A stretch of 64,000 nt of DNA from Gari tellinella. Its lineage: Eukaryota; Mollusca; Bivalvia; Cardiida; Psammobiidae. Below the pieces are notes generated by a model. That model made no database searches, was not told the origin of the DNA, and was given only the letters and a program-made list of their open reading frames with translations. The stretch is taken from contig OV277861.1 in NCBI GenBank assembly GCA_922989275.2, positions 54,165,623 through 54,229,622 of the forward strand, read 5' to 3'. How positions within the stretch are numbered: the first letter of the stretch is position 1; each line of letters starts with the position of its first letter. The translations under genes were made by a program, and so were the position numbers. Positions 14,301 to 22,363 of this stretch are shown here, piece after piece.

Positions 14301-17300
14301 ATGGAACAGTGTATATAAGAGCATCTAGTGTCTTCCTCCGACTGTTATTAGCTGGTCGTCGTGATATAACTAAAATACTGTTGAAAGCGAAGTCAAGGCA
14401 TAGCAAATAACAAAAAAATAACGTTTCGTAAGACAGGTCCAATGATTGTAAATAATTCAATGAAGCCGTTTACTCCATTTTATTGCAATACGTTTTCATT
14501 TCGTCTGCGTTTAAACGGAAAATATAGGATCTCTCATGAGTCGGTGTTTAAGACAAGCTGATCTCAAACGAGTCTAGAATTGAATGGTATAACGCGAGCC
14601 TTTGCGAGCTTAATTATTTTTCTATTCTAGACTAGTTTGAGATCAACTTGTCTTAAACATCGACGAGTGACACATTCTCTTTTTCTCACATAGCCAACGA
14701 ATTTAAGTTAGTTTTTGAAGAAATTGGCTTTTTCGGAATCCCAGTGACGTAATACATGTAATGCTATTATAAATAGTGACGTTGGATTGATGTCATTAAA
14801 TTTATCTCACACATGTTGGAGACAACCATATTCGTGATTGGTGTTCGCTATAGAAAACCAGGAGTAGTTATGTGAGAAAGAATAATGCTCTATACTTTGT
14901 GAGTTTACTTATATTTGTAATATAATGTGTATGTATATTTCGTATATAATGTGTCCCAGCTTTACATTTCGTCACCAATGTAGGAACATTACATGTATTA
15001 GTTCAACTTAATCACATTTCTTGATTCTATTCAGATTTGTGACGGTAATGTACTATTTGAATGACGTAATTCAAGGAGGTGAAACGGCGTTTCCATTGGC
15101 CGATATGCCCGAAGAGCTGTTACAGGTGACCAGTAATTTTACTGCCTTTTACTACAGTCGAACTTCGATATCTCGAACTCTCTTAACTCCATTTATCCTA
15201 TATTTCGAAACATGAATTTGCCTTATTTCAAGCTTGGTTGCAGACAACAAAGGGATGCCTGGTCAAAATTTTCATTTTCAGTTTGTTTTATATTGAAATT
15301 CCTATCAACAAACAGTGTAGGCTCTGCTCAGACGCATCATAATGCGGCGTCTGATCAGAGCCTACATTGTTTGCCTATGTCTCATACATGTGTACGGGAT
15401 CATAGGCATGAATTGATTAATCCCCTGGATTTCTTGCATTGCATACCTCTGTATTCTCAAGTAATTTGATATAAAATAGTGTATTTTGTATAAATTTATG
15501 TTGTTATGTTTTGATTTGCATACCACAGCAAAAGATGAACAATCCGGAGAAACAATGGATTAACCTTAGCCACTATTGCCACGACTCCTCAGTTGTTATT
15601 TCGCCAAGGAAAGGCACGGCCATTGTTTGGTATAGCCACTTTGCGGACGAAAAGGTTAAAATAAAAACATATGACATGGCTGCCATAAGTTTATCATAAA
15701 AATCTTAAGATTTCCAAATTTTCTATTTCATTTATGCTAGGTTCACACCAACGGCGCTTTGATGGCGCTTTAAAGCGGCGTGCAAAGCGGCACCAAAGCG
15801 TAACAAAGCTTGATTAAAGCGTCAGGGTTGTAATAGATCGTGGGAAAGCTTTGAGTAAAGCGGGACATTCGGCAAGAGCGCCCAATTTTTTTAAACTGTT
15901 TAAAAATTTTGGGCGCTCTGTTACGAATTGATTAAAGCGCCTAGAGCGTATCAAAGCTTATCAAAGCTTAACAAAGCGTAACAAAGCTCAGCAAAGCTTG
16001 ACTCAAAGCGTAGGAAAGCTTAACAGAGCTTGGTTCAAAGCGGGGACTCCATTCTTCACGGTATGTCACCACTTGACACGCTTCGTTAAGATATCTCAAG
16101 ATTTGTTACGATCTGGCATGAAGATCTGACACGAGGTCAGACGCTTTCATCAAGATCTGACACGCTTTGTTGCGATTTGTTACGTTTTCATGAAGGACTC
16201 TCATGATTTCCCACGAATTGAGACGCTTCGATCAAGGCTTGACACGTTTTGTTAGGCTTTGTTACGCTTGGCAAGCTTCCTCACGCTCTCTCACGCTCTT
16301 TCACGCTTTCAAGGGCTAGGATGTAGTTATACAATTTGGAGACAAACATCATGTCTTCTTTAGATAGATAATGCTTTGGTACATCTGGAACTTCTGGATC
16401 TTGTTGTTTTGCCATCGTATACTGGAGTCAAAGGTGCAAAAAGTGTGTGGTTCTACTGCATCGTTATATGGGCTCTGGATAAAAAGCGGCATTAAATCGG
16501 CGATCTTGACATTTTCCATTGCGTAACAGAGCTGAACAGAGCGTACCAATACACAACAAAGCGCGATAACCGTATCAGAGCCTTATTTAAAGCGCCACAA
16601 TCGCATCAAAGCGTGATAAAGCGTAATAAAGCTTATAAAAGCGTGATTTCAAGCGCAACAAAGCCTGGTCAAAGCGGGATCAAAGCGTGAGGAACCGTAA
16701 CAAGTCGGGAAATGATTCGCCCCAAAGCGGCAACCAATTCGTATCAGAGCGTATCAGAGCTTATCAGACCGTAAGAGATCGTGATGCTTTTGGAAAAGTT
16801 AACGAAAATGACGACGCTTTGCTCGCCGATTTAAAGCGCGGCATTCGCCGTTGGTGTGAACCTAGCAGGGTGTATCAATGTCATGAGCCATTTTTTTCAA
16901 AGTATTAAACTTTTTTTCTATCATTGTTTTTTTGGAAGAGCTATTTATGATGAATGAAAAAATGAAAAAAAATACATATTGTGGTGTCCTTTGTTTTGAG
17001 CTACAGCGATTTGAAAAAGGTATGTCAAATTTGGATTTTTTTCTTCAAATTTTACCCATTCAGAGTACAAGCTTCAGTAAAATCTATTTCAAAACAAAAC
17101 AAAAATGTTAATTTGGGGTTTCTTTATTTATTTCATGTCTATGGTGGTATGTTCACATATATAAACCAAATTTAGACAAAGCAGGCACCAGGTTTGAAGA
17201 ATATGGATCCTTGAATATCAAAAATATGCTTTATATAGGGCATGATTTTATTAGATTTTTTATTTTATGAAAAAAAGTAAAAAAGTTTGAAAATGAAATA

Positions 17301-20300
17301 GTTCTAGTATTAAACTTTTTCTTATATTCTACCAGATGAAAGCCCATACTAAGGCAGTTCAAAATATGAAAAGAAATTGAAAGGTCAGTGTTGAAAATTT
17401 TGAGTTATTAAAGTAAAAAGAGTTATCGTCCCAAGTACCATATCGATGATATTTAGAGCTTTATAAATTTCACATTTGGTGCCTTTTTTTTCTTAAATTA
17501 GTTTTTGTATGAAGAAATACTACCATAGATAGGAAATACATAACACAAAACCAAATTATCATATTTGTTTTCATTTAAAATGGATTTTATTGAAGCGGGC
17601 TGTTTGAAAAGGACAAAATTAGAGGAAGTGGGTGGGGTAAATTTTAAATGGTCATGGAGCCAACTGTTGTTCACCAAAATGTACACTTTTTCTATTTTTT
17701 CATTCATCTTAAATAGCTCTTCAATACAAAACCATCATAGAGTGTTTTCATATACTTTGAAAAGTTCCCAAATACATGACATTGATACACCCTTAAGCAC
17801 GATTTTACGAATTGTACATTTACCCCTTTACTCTATGGTCTGTTTCTAGTTTTGAACATACATGGCAACTTAAAGCAGGTTGAAAGTAAAGCAGAATGCG
17901 CCTTAATGTGCATTCTGCTTAACTTAAAGCCTGATTAATGCTTCCATTTGCTCGGATAAAAATCCGAAGATTTCTGAAAAACCGGAGAAAGGCAGCCCTG
18001 TTATTGCATGTACATGTATAAGGTATTCTTTGTACCTGTCTATAATTCTGTTTCACTAGTAAGATGTTATATCATCTATATACATGTATGTTTAAACTTT
18101 TCACAAGTTTACCTATATACATGTATACAGTGCTCCTTCTTGCCAATGCTCGCTTAATAACATTTCAATTCTAGACTCGTTTGAGATCAGCTTGTCTGAA
18201 ACATCGACTCATGACAGATCCGATATGTCACTTTTCAAGAACAATGTTAAGCGCTGTCGTAAGGAGGGAATCGTTGTTCAGAGGGTCGTTGTGTTATAGG
18301 TCTTCATGTATGGAGGAAATAAATAAACTTCATGTAGTACTGCTACTGATCTACAGAATTAAAACACGTCGTTCATTCTGACTAAACATATTTCTGCTCT
18401 AGAAACTTACACCCTTGCAAATACACCGCTCTCTCCCTTCATTGGCCCTCCAAACAACGACTCCCTCCTTACATAGATTATTATCGCTGTTCCCCAAAAC
18501 AAGACATTTATAAATCACGATGTCACTGCTGAAATATCGTCTGTTTAAACTTGTCGTCTGCTTTTTTTCTCAACATTACATAAAAGTGGTCATTTTGATA
18601 GAATAAATATAATTACGAGTGACAAACAGCTTGAATCCATATCAGATGCCGCGTTACGCAGCGTCTGATCTGGATTCACCCTGTTTGCAAAGGTAAATGA
18701 AGTTTTATTTTTCCCTCTCTGTAACGACTCCCTCCGAACAACACACACAATTTGTGTTTCCCAGTGGGTGTCGTTGTAGAGAGGGAGCACTGTAGTTAGG
18801 AGTCAGAGTAAACGCAGAGTACAGTGGAGAATCTGTTATTATTTCCCAATAAACGCGTTTACTCTAAAAACTATTATTTGCAAGGCAAACAGTTTGGAGC
18901 CAGATCAGACGCCGGGTAACCCGGCGTCTGATCAGGCTCCAAACTGTTTGCCACCAAGATAAACATGAAATATCAGAATTGTCCAAAAGTTGTTCTTTTC
19001 TACGTTTAGTGTTTTGCGTTTGCGTACGTTTGCGTTTAAACGGGAAAGAATAACAGATTCTCCACTGTAAACCATTGTTTGATCAGTAACAGAAATGTTT
19101 GATACTTAAGAAATGAATTGATTTTTTTCGGTGTTCAAGCCAAATGAACGACAGAAAATTATCGGCAAATAACGCGATTCATGGTAAATTTGCCGATAAT
19201 TTTCTGTCGCTCATTTGGCTTGAACACCGAAAAAATCTGTTCATTTCTTATATTTACATTATTTTATCTTTATATTTGTTATGAAAAAAGTTCAAACTTT
19301 CAGTTATTAAAGGAGAAATTGGGTTTAAAAAGAGAAAAGTACGTCGAAGAAATAAAGTTGAATGAACAGCTTTAATGAAGTTAACTCCGCCCGTTGTAAC
19401 CAAATAACATAGCTAGATCTATACTGCGCGGATAATATAGTACTCAAATTCACTTCAGGCTTTTACTAGGGAAAAATACTTTTAAGTACATTCAAGTACG
19501 TTTTCTTATCCTCAATCGGGTTTTTAATTCATGCAACGGTGCAAGCAATCGTCAAGTGTGAACACTAATACCGTATTTTTAACGGGCGCGGGCCGTATAG
19601 AAATCCGAAGCTGAGAGGCACCATATTGGGTATTTATGGTTTTGGAGCCAATACTCGGAGCCTAAGTTGGAACCGGACAGGAGCTGAGGATTACCAGTGT
19701 TTTGTGATTTGTTTCTATCATTAGCGCTATTTACCAGTAATTTCAGTGATTATTCTGTAAAGTTTCTCTTCTTCTTCTTCTTCTTCTTCTTCCCATTAAG
19801 TGCAGGGCCCCTCTGGAGCATCGACGCACTGTGCACAAGTTTCACTGAAGTTGTCGGGAGTATGTCTTAGTATATATGTCTCTGCTAGCCACTGACCTAC
19901 GTGTTAATTTGTTCGTCCCTGATTATTACCGTTCATTTGTTATAATTAATCGTTACAGTGTTTCATAATTGTCCTCCGAGAACCATCCGTTCAAAATACC
20001 CTGGTAATGAACATTTTAAGGATGTTCACATTCCAATGTGATGACGTAACCATGTTAGGTACAGTCGATCATCGATATGGTCTATCTTGATATTATTTCA
20101 GTCGAGCATATCCGTAATCCAGAGTCAAATGGTGGCTCTGCCACCTTTAAAACTTGAAATACGGAAATGTTCGACATAATGCGGTTGAGAAATTATTGCA
20201 TGTAACTGTAGGAATGCAGATAAATTCTACTTATGCAAGTTTCTGATGTCGTCGAAGATTTTGAAGTTCGAAGATTACCCAGCTTCTGATCTGGCTCCAA

Positions 20301-21234
20301 ACTGTTTTCAAATAGAAAAAATAGAAATTACGTAAATGCGTTCATTGGGAAAGAATGACATATTCTCCACTGTACCAGTTGATGGTATGGTACAGGGCGT
20401 TGTGTTCAGCTCTCGACGTACTTTATTGAAACAGTCACTCCAGGGACCAAGGTTATAAAGCATTTGAACTGAGTCTGAGTGTGTTTTCAAGCATTTGATC
20501 GGCCAGATTTGAGCATAGGCTCAAAACTGCTTTACGGTTTATCTGTTAGGAGAGGCAAACCATTATCTGTTGTTCATATTCATAAAAGTATAATAATTAT
20601 GTGATAAACTATCGTAAAAGTATTGCAATAGGGTAACCAATAATCGATAGTATATCGTGATAGTGACTTCAACTGTCGATAACTATCGCAATAGCGATAT
20701 TTGTCATTGGTAAGATCGCCTTTTTCTGTTAAATGCGTCTTGGGCTGTAAACATCGCTGTATCGCTCCACAATTTAAACAGGGCTGCCATTTCTCCGGAT
20801 TTTTCGGATTTCTTGCTACTACATGATAGCTTAACGCAGGCTGAAAGTAAAGCAGAATGCGGCTTAAGGCGCATTCCGCTTTACTTCCAGCCTGCTTTAA
20901 GCAGCCACGTGTAAAAAAAACTAGAAACAGGCGATGGGGTAAAGGTACATGTACGGTTCGTAAAATCGCACTTGAAAAATGCAAATTTTGGAAATCTTAG
21001 GATTCTTTATGTCAACTTATGGCAGCCCTGTTGAAATTGTGTACGTGTATCAGCTATATCCGTATGCTATACAGAAATGCCATATGTTTTCAGGGCTACT
21101 TGGGCCTTATTGACCATAGATCAAACCACGGAGGGTGTGATATTATCAGAGGCGAGAAGTGGATAGCTACAAGCTGGATATCTCAAACAACATATGATGA
21201 CCGCTTTAAGACAAGTAATCATGGCGGCAAATAA
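1749..21234 (+). CDS. P4HTM-like: Gene 1: prolyl 4-hydroxylase, transmembrane-P4H-like (7 exons)
   Basis: Seven exons (1749-2319, 6456-6657, 8775-8832, 11622-11761, 15035-15125, 15529-15654, 21094-21234), each with AG/GT borders and matching phases, join to 1329 nt: 442 codons plus TAA. Family knowledge: these Fe(II)/2-oxoglutarate dioxygenases hydroxylate prolines, and P4HTM acts in the ER membrane. Seen here: a hydrophobic N terminus (residues 1-20), EVPNFLS at 191-197, GGHYHAHVD-like GHYHAHVDS (H290, D292), MYYLNDVIQGGETAFP (329-344), distal H408 in NHGGC, and K418 in GEKWIA. These are the three iron ligands and the 2-oxoglutarate lysine. The EF-hand insert of vertebrate P4HTM was not seen. 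The start is the first ATG after a good acceptor at 1736; an upstream coding exon is possible. Introns are full of MITEs. Catalytic class is near certain; the P4HTM subfamily is likely. Confidence 0.9.
2655..2726. repeat. Type I-like palindrome, CAAACA(A/G)TGTAGATC arms
   Basis: Imperfect hairpin: GCAAACAATGTAGATCAAG at the left pairs with CTTGATCTACACTGTTTG at the right, with CG-rich inner arms (CCGCG/CGAGGCG). It shares the CAAACAGTGTAGA arm tips with other type I cores but has a different centre. Confidence 0.8.
3157..3336. repeat. Decayed MITE of the TACAGTAAAACCTC family
   Basis: The centre, GGTGACAGCTTAATGCAG ... CACCTTGCTTTAAG, matches the type II-like hairpin of the copies at 22364, 34519 and 34875. 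The ends, ACTACTAAACGAATGG and AGAGGTTTAACTATA, are degraded forms of that family's TIRs. Confidence 0.55.
3749..4204 (-). pseudogene. Penelope-like C terminus with GIY-YIG-like domain
   Basis: Open for 151 codons. It contains PYIKG...LKRVFRKHKINVCFKPHRTL, the usual RT-to-endonuclease linker of Penelope-like elements, and then CLKDYIGETERNLRGKVH, the YIGET part of the GIY-YIG endonuclease. It continues from the frameshifted RT just upstream on the same strand. The domain ends early, so it is probably inactive. Confidence 0.75.
4205..4590 (-). pseudogene. Penelope-like reverse transcriptase remnant
   Basis: On the - strand, in broken frames: MGSPVSPKVCNLYMEHFE, then after a frameshift RFRYVDDTHTKQ (the YVDD catalytic motif), then EEFTEHINNIDTH, another shift, and EKKE...LAFLDT-like sequence. 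This order (GSPxSP, YVDD, HIN, FLD) is typical of Penelope-like RT palm and thumb. At least two frame breaks make it a relic. Confidence 0.75.
4959..4990. repeat. Minimal type I core palindrome
   Basis: AAACAGTTCTGATC is followed after two bases by its complement. This is the outer arm of the type I hairpin without the ACGCCG centre, and a simple example of the core module. Confidence 0.75.
5361..5722. repeat. MITE of the CAGTGCTCCCTC family (family F)
   Basis: Left end ACAGTGCTCCATCCCTACAA; right end GTGTCGTTGTAGAGAGGG, imperfectly inverted. It contains the family's GTCGTCTG motif and a degraded type I core near 5560-5625 (AAACAGCTTAAATCCAGA and TCTAGAATCAAGCTGTTT). Confidence 0.7.
5755..5998. 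repeat. Family F MITE, right end lost
   Basis: Starts CAGTGCTCCCTCTTTACAAC and continues to a clean type I hairpin at 5937-5998 (ACAGCTTGAATCAAGATCAG, then GCCGCGTTATGCGGC, then the complement). The right TIR is not seen. Confidence 0.75.
6456..6657 (+). CDS. Gene 1 exon 2: start of the P4H domain
   Basis: Acceptor gtgttttag; donor gtactc. The split codon G|AA gives EVPNFLSFEECDLITKC, the classic entry to P4H catalytic domains, and the exon continues to the FRISKTTW segment, which corresponds to the R-S-x-x-W strand of the family. 202 bp, the same as gene 2 exon 2. Ends in phase 2. Confidence 0.9.
6699..6915. repeat. MITE with CCTTCACCGC ends (family G), type I core
   Basis: Left end ACCCCTTCACCGCTATATTG followed by GTCGTCTGC; core GGACGCCGCGTAACGCGGCG flanked by AGCAGTTTTGAT and its inverse; right end GATGAAGGGTTAA. 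Lies 40 bp after the donor of gene 1 exon 2. Confidence 0.75.
7078..7271. repeat. Family G MITE, short core
   Basis: Starts ACTCCTTCAACGATTTATTG, has the GTCGTCTGC and TTTCAAAG internal words, a short core GGATCCTGATCAGACGCCTG then GATCAGGATCC, and ends GTGAAAGGGTTAA. Confidence 0.7.
7921..8127. repeat. Long imperfect palindrome
   Basis: AAAAGAAGAAACTTACCAT at the left matches the inverse ATGGTAATTTTCTTCTTTT at the right; inner arms ACAAAGCCAAACTACTCTGC and AGAGTAGTTTGTCTTTGTC also pair. No type I or II core. Confidence 0.75.
8775..8832 (+). CDS. Gene 1 exon 3 (58 bp)
   Basis: Acceptor ctttttacag; donor gtgatt. Reads RLAKLTEIPIGVIQRSEPLQ once the split Arg is completed, matching the helix and ExLQ strand just before the metal-binding strand of P4H enzymes. 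The gene 2 counterpart has the same length and 16 of 20 identical residues. Ends in phase 0. Confidence 0.9.
8872..9063. repeat. Family G MITE in inverted orientation
   Basis: Core TTGGATCCTGATCAGGATCC at 8930-8950; then ACTTTGAAACGATATTGCAG, AGCAGACG and a right end GGTGAAGGGGTAAAA. Begins 40 bp after the gene 1 exon 3 donor. Confidence 0.7.
9237..9587. repeat. Family F MITE
   Basis: Left end CAGCGCTCCCTCTCTACAAC; right end GTTGCAGAGAAGGAGCGCTG. Type I core near 9342-9390 (AGCTTGAATCCAGATCAGAC, GCCGCGTAACGC, TGGATTCAAACTGTTTG), with part of the right arm deleted. Confidence 0.8.
9600..10009. repeat. Family G MITE interrupted by a TTAA element
   Basis: Left half 9600-9683 (TTTCGCTGCAAAGC, GTGTCGTCTGCAATATTTTT) and right half 9938-10009 (ATCAGATTTAGGAATGTC, CAAACAGTTGGGATCCTGG). 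The uninterrupted relative at 36281-36516 reads straight across the junction, so the middle is an insertion. Confidence 0.75.
9684..9937. mobile_element. TTAA-type MITE (family H), type I core
   Basis: Ends TTAACCCTTTCAACCCTA and TAGGGTTGAAAAGGTTAA. Core at about 9733-9801: CAGTGTAGACCCTGATCAGA, then GGGCTCCTATAGGAGCCC, then the inverse. The TTAA at each end is the target duplication, shown by the empty site at 36365-36380. TTAA duplication is characteristic of piggyBac-type transposition. Confidence 0.85.
10012..10537. mobile_element. Family H MITE, longer copy
   Basis: TTAACCCTTTCAACCCTAAA at the left and AGGGTTGAAAGGGTTAA at the right. Type I core at about 10424-10489 with GGGCTCCTATAGGAGCCC centre. 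About 270 bp longer than the copy at 9684; the extra internal sequence has no recognised coding content. Confidence 0.8.
10817..11059. mobile_element. GGCCCGTTTTACTAAAC-ended palindromic MITE
   Basis: Left GGCCCGTTTTACTAAACAAC followed by TTACGCAAAATATTTGCGTA; right inverse ending AGTTTAGTAAAAACGGGCCCC. The centre (10905-10970) is a type I relative: AAACAGCAAAAAGTCAGATC, then AGAGGACGCGC and its complement. A related end occurs at 42652. Confidence 0.8.
11282..11611. repeat. Family F MITE abutting gene 1 exon 4
   Basis: Left end GCGTTCCCTCTCTACAACGA; type I core at 11382-11444 (ACAGCTTGAAACCAGATCAG, GCCGCGTAGCGCGGC, inverse). The family's right end, TTGTAAGGAGGGAGTCCTTG, stops about 10 bp before the exon 4 acceptor AG, so the MITE supplies most of the sequence where a polypyrimidine tract would be expected. 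Confidence 0.75.
11622..11761 (+). CDS. Gene 1 exon 4: HxD metal-binding exon
   Basis: Begins VVHYGPSGHYHAHVDS, which contains the HxD pair (H290, D292) and closely resembles P4HTM. It continues into a Cys-rich stretch ending TTCCRLCR. Donor TGCAG|GTAAAG gives phase 2, exactly what exon 5 needs. The acceptor (gtatgttgtag) has a purine-rich run just upstream, because a MITE of the GCTCCCTC family ends about 10 bp before it. Confidence 0.88.
12038..12371. repeat. Family F MITE
   Basis: Left ACAGTTCTCCCTCTCAACAA; right AGGGAGAGAGCACTGAAG. Core near 12140-12202 with GGCCGCGTAAACGCGGCC. Just before it (about 11885-12005) are partial ends with the AAGTTCAACTGTA / ATATCGAAGTT motif, also seen at 15156-15190. 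Confidence 0.7.
12720..12947. mobile_element. TTAA-type MITE (family B), type I core
   Basis: Ends TTAACCAATTTATGCC and GGGCACAAATGGGTTAA. Core at about 12846-12907: CTGATCAGACGCCGCATAAT, then GCGGCGTCTGATCAGAG, inside AAACAGGGTATA / TCTACACTGTTTG. Near-complete copy of the family seen at 21315, 22051 and 25026. Confidence 0.88.
13325..13490. repeat. Family G MITE fragment
   Basis: GCAAACAAGTTTTATCCTGA followed by TCAGACGCCGCG (half core), ACTTTGGAACACAATATTGA and the end GGCAGTGAAGGGGTA. The left TIR and half the hairpin are missing. Confidence 0.65.
13635..13869. mobile_element. CAGTGGAGAA-ended MITE (family A), decayed copy
   Basis: CAGTGGAGTAAACGTTATTC at the left and GAATAACGTTTTCTCGACTG at the right. 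Retains the GTTTAAACGCAAACG subterminal words, but the core is reduced to AACAGTTTGGAGCCCTGGCT. Confidence 0.75.
14139..14330 (+). repeat. tRNA-headed SINE-like sequence
   Basis: A-box-like TGGCCTAGTGGTA at 14149 and B-box-like GAGTCCGAATCCC at 14201 are spaced as in a pol III promoter. They are followed by a non-tRNA body (GGTTGCCTTCCAGCTGGCAT). The tail is not defined. Confidence 0.6.
14537..14676. repeat. Palindrome with GTTTAAGACAAGCTGATCTC arms
   Basis: Left GTTTAAGACAAGCTGATCTC then AAACGAGTCTAGAATTGAA; right CTAGACTAGTTTGAGATC then AACTTGTCTTAAAC. The centre is GCGAGCCTTTGCGAGC. One arm recurs alone at 18170-18215. Confidence 0.8.
15035..15125 (+). CDS. Gene 1 exon 5: LNDV/GGET strand
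   Basis: Acceptor attctattcag; donor gtgacc. Encodes FVTVMYYLNDVIQGGETAFP and then LADMPEELLQ, the core jelly-roll strands of prolyl hydroxylases. 91 bp, identical in length to gene 2, with 26 of 30 residues the same. Ends in phase 0. Confidence 0.92.
15239..15425. repeat. Family B MITE, left end lost
   Basis: Starts inside the family at AGGGATGCCTGGTCAAAATT; core CTCTGCTCAGACGCATCATA, then ATGCGGCGTCTGATCAGAG; ends ATAGGCATGAATTGATTAA, a degraded right TIR. It lies in gene 1 intron 5. Confidence 0.75.
15529..15654 (+). CDS. Gene 1 exon 6: P4H C-terminal strand with WYSHF
   Basis: Acceptor taccacag; donor AAAAG|GTTAAA. Encodes the KGTAIVWYSHFADEK segment, which aligns with the GTAVFWYN strand of P4H enzymes. 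W388 (TGG) is the codon that is TAG in gene 2. 126 bp, in phase 0 at both ends. Confidence 0.9.
15736..16868. mobile_element. 1.1 kb TIR element made of AAAGCG-like words
   Basis: Termini GCTAGGTTCACACCAACGGC and GCCGTTGGTGTGAACCTAGC are exact inverses. The interior is dominated by short variants of (T/A)CAAAGCGT(A/G)A and AACAAAGCTT-like words, forward in the outer parts (15745-16040, 16550-16860) and inverted in the middle (16075-16310). No transposase frame is visible. It resembles foldback or hAT-like non-autonomous elements, but I cannot assign a family. Confidence 0.8.
16900..17850. repeat. AT-rich foldback: inverted arms at 17060 and 17600
   Basis: 17060-17192 recurs inverted at 17472-17602: the left arm has GTTAATTTGGGGTTTC and TCTATGGTGGTATG, and the right arm has their diverged inverses, including CTACCATAGATAGGAA. 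Short frames in either arm are therefore shadows of one repeat, not genes. Confidence 0.65.
17862..18002. repeat. GGGCTGCC-ended MITE (family D2) fragment, type II core
   Basis: Type II hairpin at about 17868-17935 (CTTAAAGCAGGTTGAAAG, CAGAATGCGCC, then a shortened inverse), followed by TAAAAATCCGAAGATTTCTG and the end GAGAAAGGCAGCCCTG. One side is missing. Confidence 0.75.
18420..18796. repeat. Family F MITE
   Basis: Left half with CGCTCTCTCCCTTCATTGGC and CAACGACTCCCTCCTTAC; right half ending GTCGTTGTAGAGAGGGAGCA and CTGTAG. Type I core at 18625-18690 (AACAGCTTGAATCCATATCA, GCCGCGTTACGCAGC, inverse). Confidence 0.78.
18820..19069. mobile_element. Family A MITE, full length (250 bp)
   Basis: TACAGTGGAGAATCTGTTAT and GAATAACAGATTCTCCACTG close the element, flanked by TA. 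Core GGAGCCAGATCAGACGCCGG, then GTAACCCGGCGTCTGATCAG, inside CAAACAGTTT / AAACTGTTTG. The asymmetric subterminal regions (AACGCGTTTA on one side, GCGTTTGCGTACG on the other) give it an orientation. Confidence 0.92.
19107..19250. repeat. Near-perfect palindrome, CGGTGTTCAAGCC arms
   Basis: AAATGAATTGATTTTTTTCGG through GACAGAAAATTATCGGCAAA is mirrored by TTTGCCGATAATTTTCTGTC through CCGAAAAAATCTGTTCATTT. The loop is short (TAACGCGATTCATGG) and almost every arm base pairs, which suggests a young insertion. Confidence 0.85.
19768..19793. repeat. CTT microsatellite
   Basis: About eight CTT units. The surrounding 19260-20380 holds no recognised gene or repeat. Confidence 0.9.
20436..20535. repeat. 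Half of a GGTTATAAAGC palindrome (family C)
   Basis: AAGGTTATAAAGCATTTGAA, CTGAGTCTGAG, CAAGCATTTGATCGGCCAGA and GAGCATAGGCTC match the left arm of complete copies at 35842 and 39485; the right arm is truncated. Confidence 0.7.
20779..21030. mobile_element. Family D2 MITE, full length (252 bp), type II core
   Basis: Ends CAGGGCTGCCATTTCTCCGG and TATGGCAGCCCTG. Core at 20833-20903: AACGCAGGCTGAAAGTAAAG, then CAGAATGCGGCTTAAGGCGC, then the inverse. It stops 63 bp upstream of gene 1 exon 7. Confidence 0.88.
21094..21234 (+). CDS. Gene 1 exon 7: distal His/Lys and stop
   Basis: Acceptor tatgttttcag. Encodes GYLGLIDHRSNHGGCDIIRG and then EKWIATSWI, carrying the third iron ligand H408 and the 2-oxoglutarate-binding K418, then about 20 residues to TAA (21232-21234). 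A GGGCTGCC-ended MITE stops 63 bp upstream. No clear AATAAA was noticed in the next 300 bases. Confidence 0.92.
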   Translation, partial: GYLGLIDHRSNHGGCDIIRGEKWIATSWISQTTYDDRFKTSNHGGK

Positions 21235-21314
21235 TTCCAATTCATCACTGTCCCATTCACTGTATTTCCTCGAGTACAGTGGTTTCAGTAGGACGGATGG
21301 TATTCCTTCCCGTT

Positions 21315-21543
21315 TTAACCGATTTGTACCCAGTGGATTCTTCCATGTTTATATATTGGATTAGTCCATTTTTTATCAAAGCGGTGCCTGGTCAAAAGTT
21401 TCATTTTTATTTTGTTTCATATTGAAATTTCTATCAGCAAACAGTGTAGACTCTGATCAGACGCCGCATAATGCGGCGTCTGATCAGAGTCCACATTATT
21501 TTCCCATGTCCCATATATGGCATTGTGGGCACAAATGGGTTAA
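21315..21543. mobile_element. Family B MITE, full length
   Basis: TTAACCGATTTGTACC to GGGCACAAATGGGTTAA. Core CTGATCAGACGCCGCATAAT then GCGGCGTCTGATCAGAG. It lies about 80 bp after the gene 1 stop codon. Confidence 0.88.
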
Positions 21544-21589
21544 CAAAACGCCAACATAATTCACTATACTATTGAAATTACATTTTCTT

Positions 21590-21850
21590 TAAATATCTAG
21601 CTATTTATTACAATATTATTTAAAAAAAAAAACAGATAAGAGCATCATCAGACGCCGGGATACCCGGCGTCTGATCTGGTTCAAAACTGTTTGCAAAGGA
21701 AAAAATAGTTTGAGCGTAATCGTGGTTTGGGGGTTGGGGGGGGGGGGGGATAATGTCTTCTCAATTGTACTTGCAAACAATTTGAAATCTGACCAGACGC
21801 CGCGTAACATAGCATTTGCGGGGTAGGATCCAAATTGTTTGACATTATAT
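21590..21850. repeat. Degraded family A-like pieces
   Basis: Hairpin ATCAGACGCCGGGATACCCG and its inverse at about 21642-21678, followed by GGTTCAAAACTGTTTGC and a G-run. A second half-core (CAATTTGAAATCTGACCAGA) is at 21777-21840. No complete TIRs. Confidence 0.55.
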
Positions 21851-22050
21851 TACGATATCACTGGAGCCAATTACCAAAAAAATTAGATTTGATAAATATA
21901 TACTGACGACGACGTCTTAAAGCAGATCACATCAAGGAAGCGAATGGGGTTTACCTGTGATAATGTAGGGGATTGAAATTAAAAAGGTAAAAACACTTCC
22001 GATGTTTTGTTGTCAGAAGGTCCCCTGAATATATTCCCAAAGTACTCTGT

Positions 22051-22282
22051 TTAACCCATTTGCGCCTAGAGGATTCTCTATGCTAATTTATTTGATTTGT
22101 CCATTCTAGATCTATATGTGGTATCTAGTCTAAATTTTCGTTTTGTTTTACATAATATTATCTTAATTCCTATCAGCAAACACGATTGACTCTAGCCAGA
22201 TACCGCATTATGTGGCGTCTGATCAGGGTCTACATTGTTTGCATACATCCCATATATGGGATCTTGAGCACAAATGGGTAAA
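22051..22282. repeat. Family B MITE, diverged
   Basis: TTAACCCATTTGCGCC at the left and GAGCACAAATGGGTAAA at the right; core CTCTAGCCAGATACCGCATT then ATGTGGCGTCTGATCAGG. Several substitutions break the hairpin. Confidence 0.8.
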
Positions 22283-22363
22283 ACATCCATATGAGTGACA
22301 CATCGTTTTGATCATGGTCAGACGATGCGTTTTGTGGCGTCTGATCTGGTTCAAAAATAATTG

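Noticed and set aside
16687..16908. 73-codon frame
   Set aside because: Lies wholly in the AAAGCG-word TIR element and follows its repeat structure.
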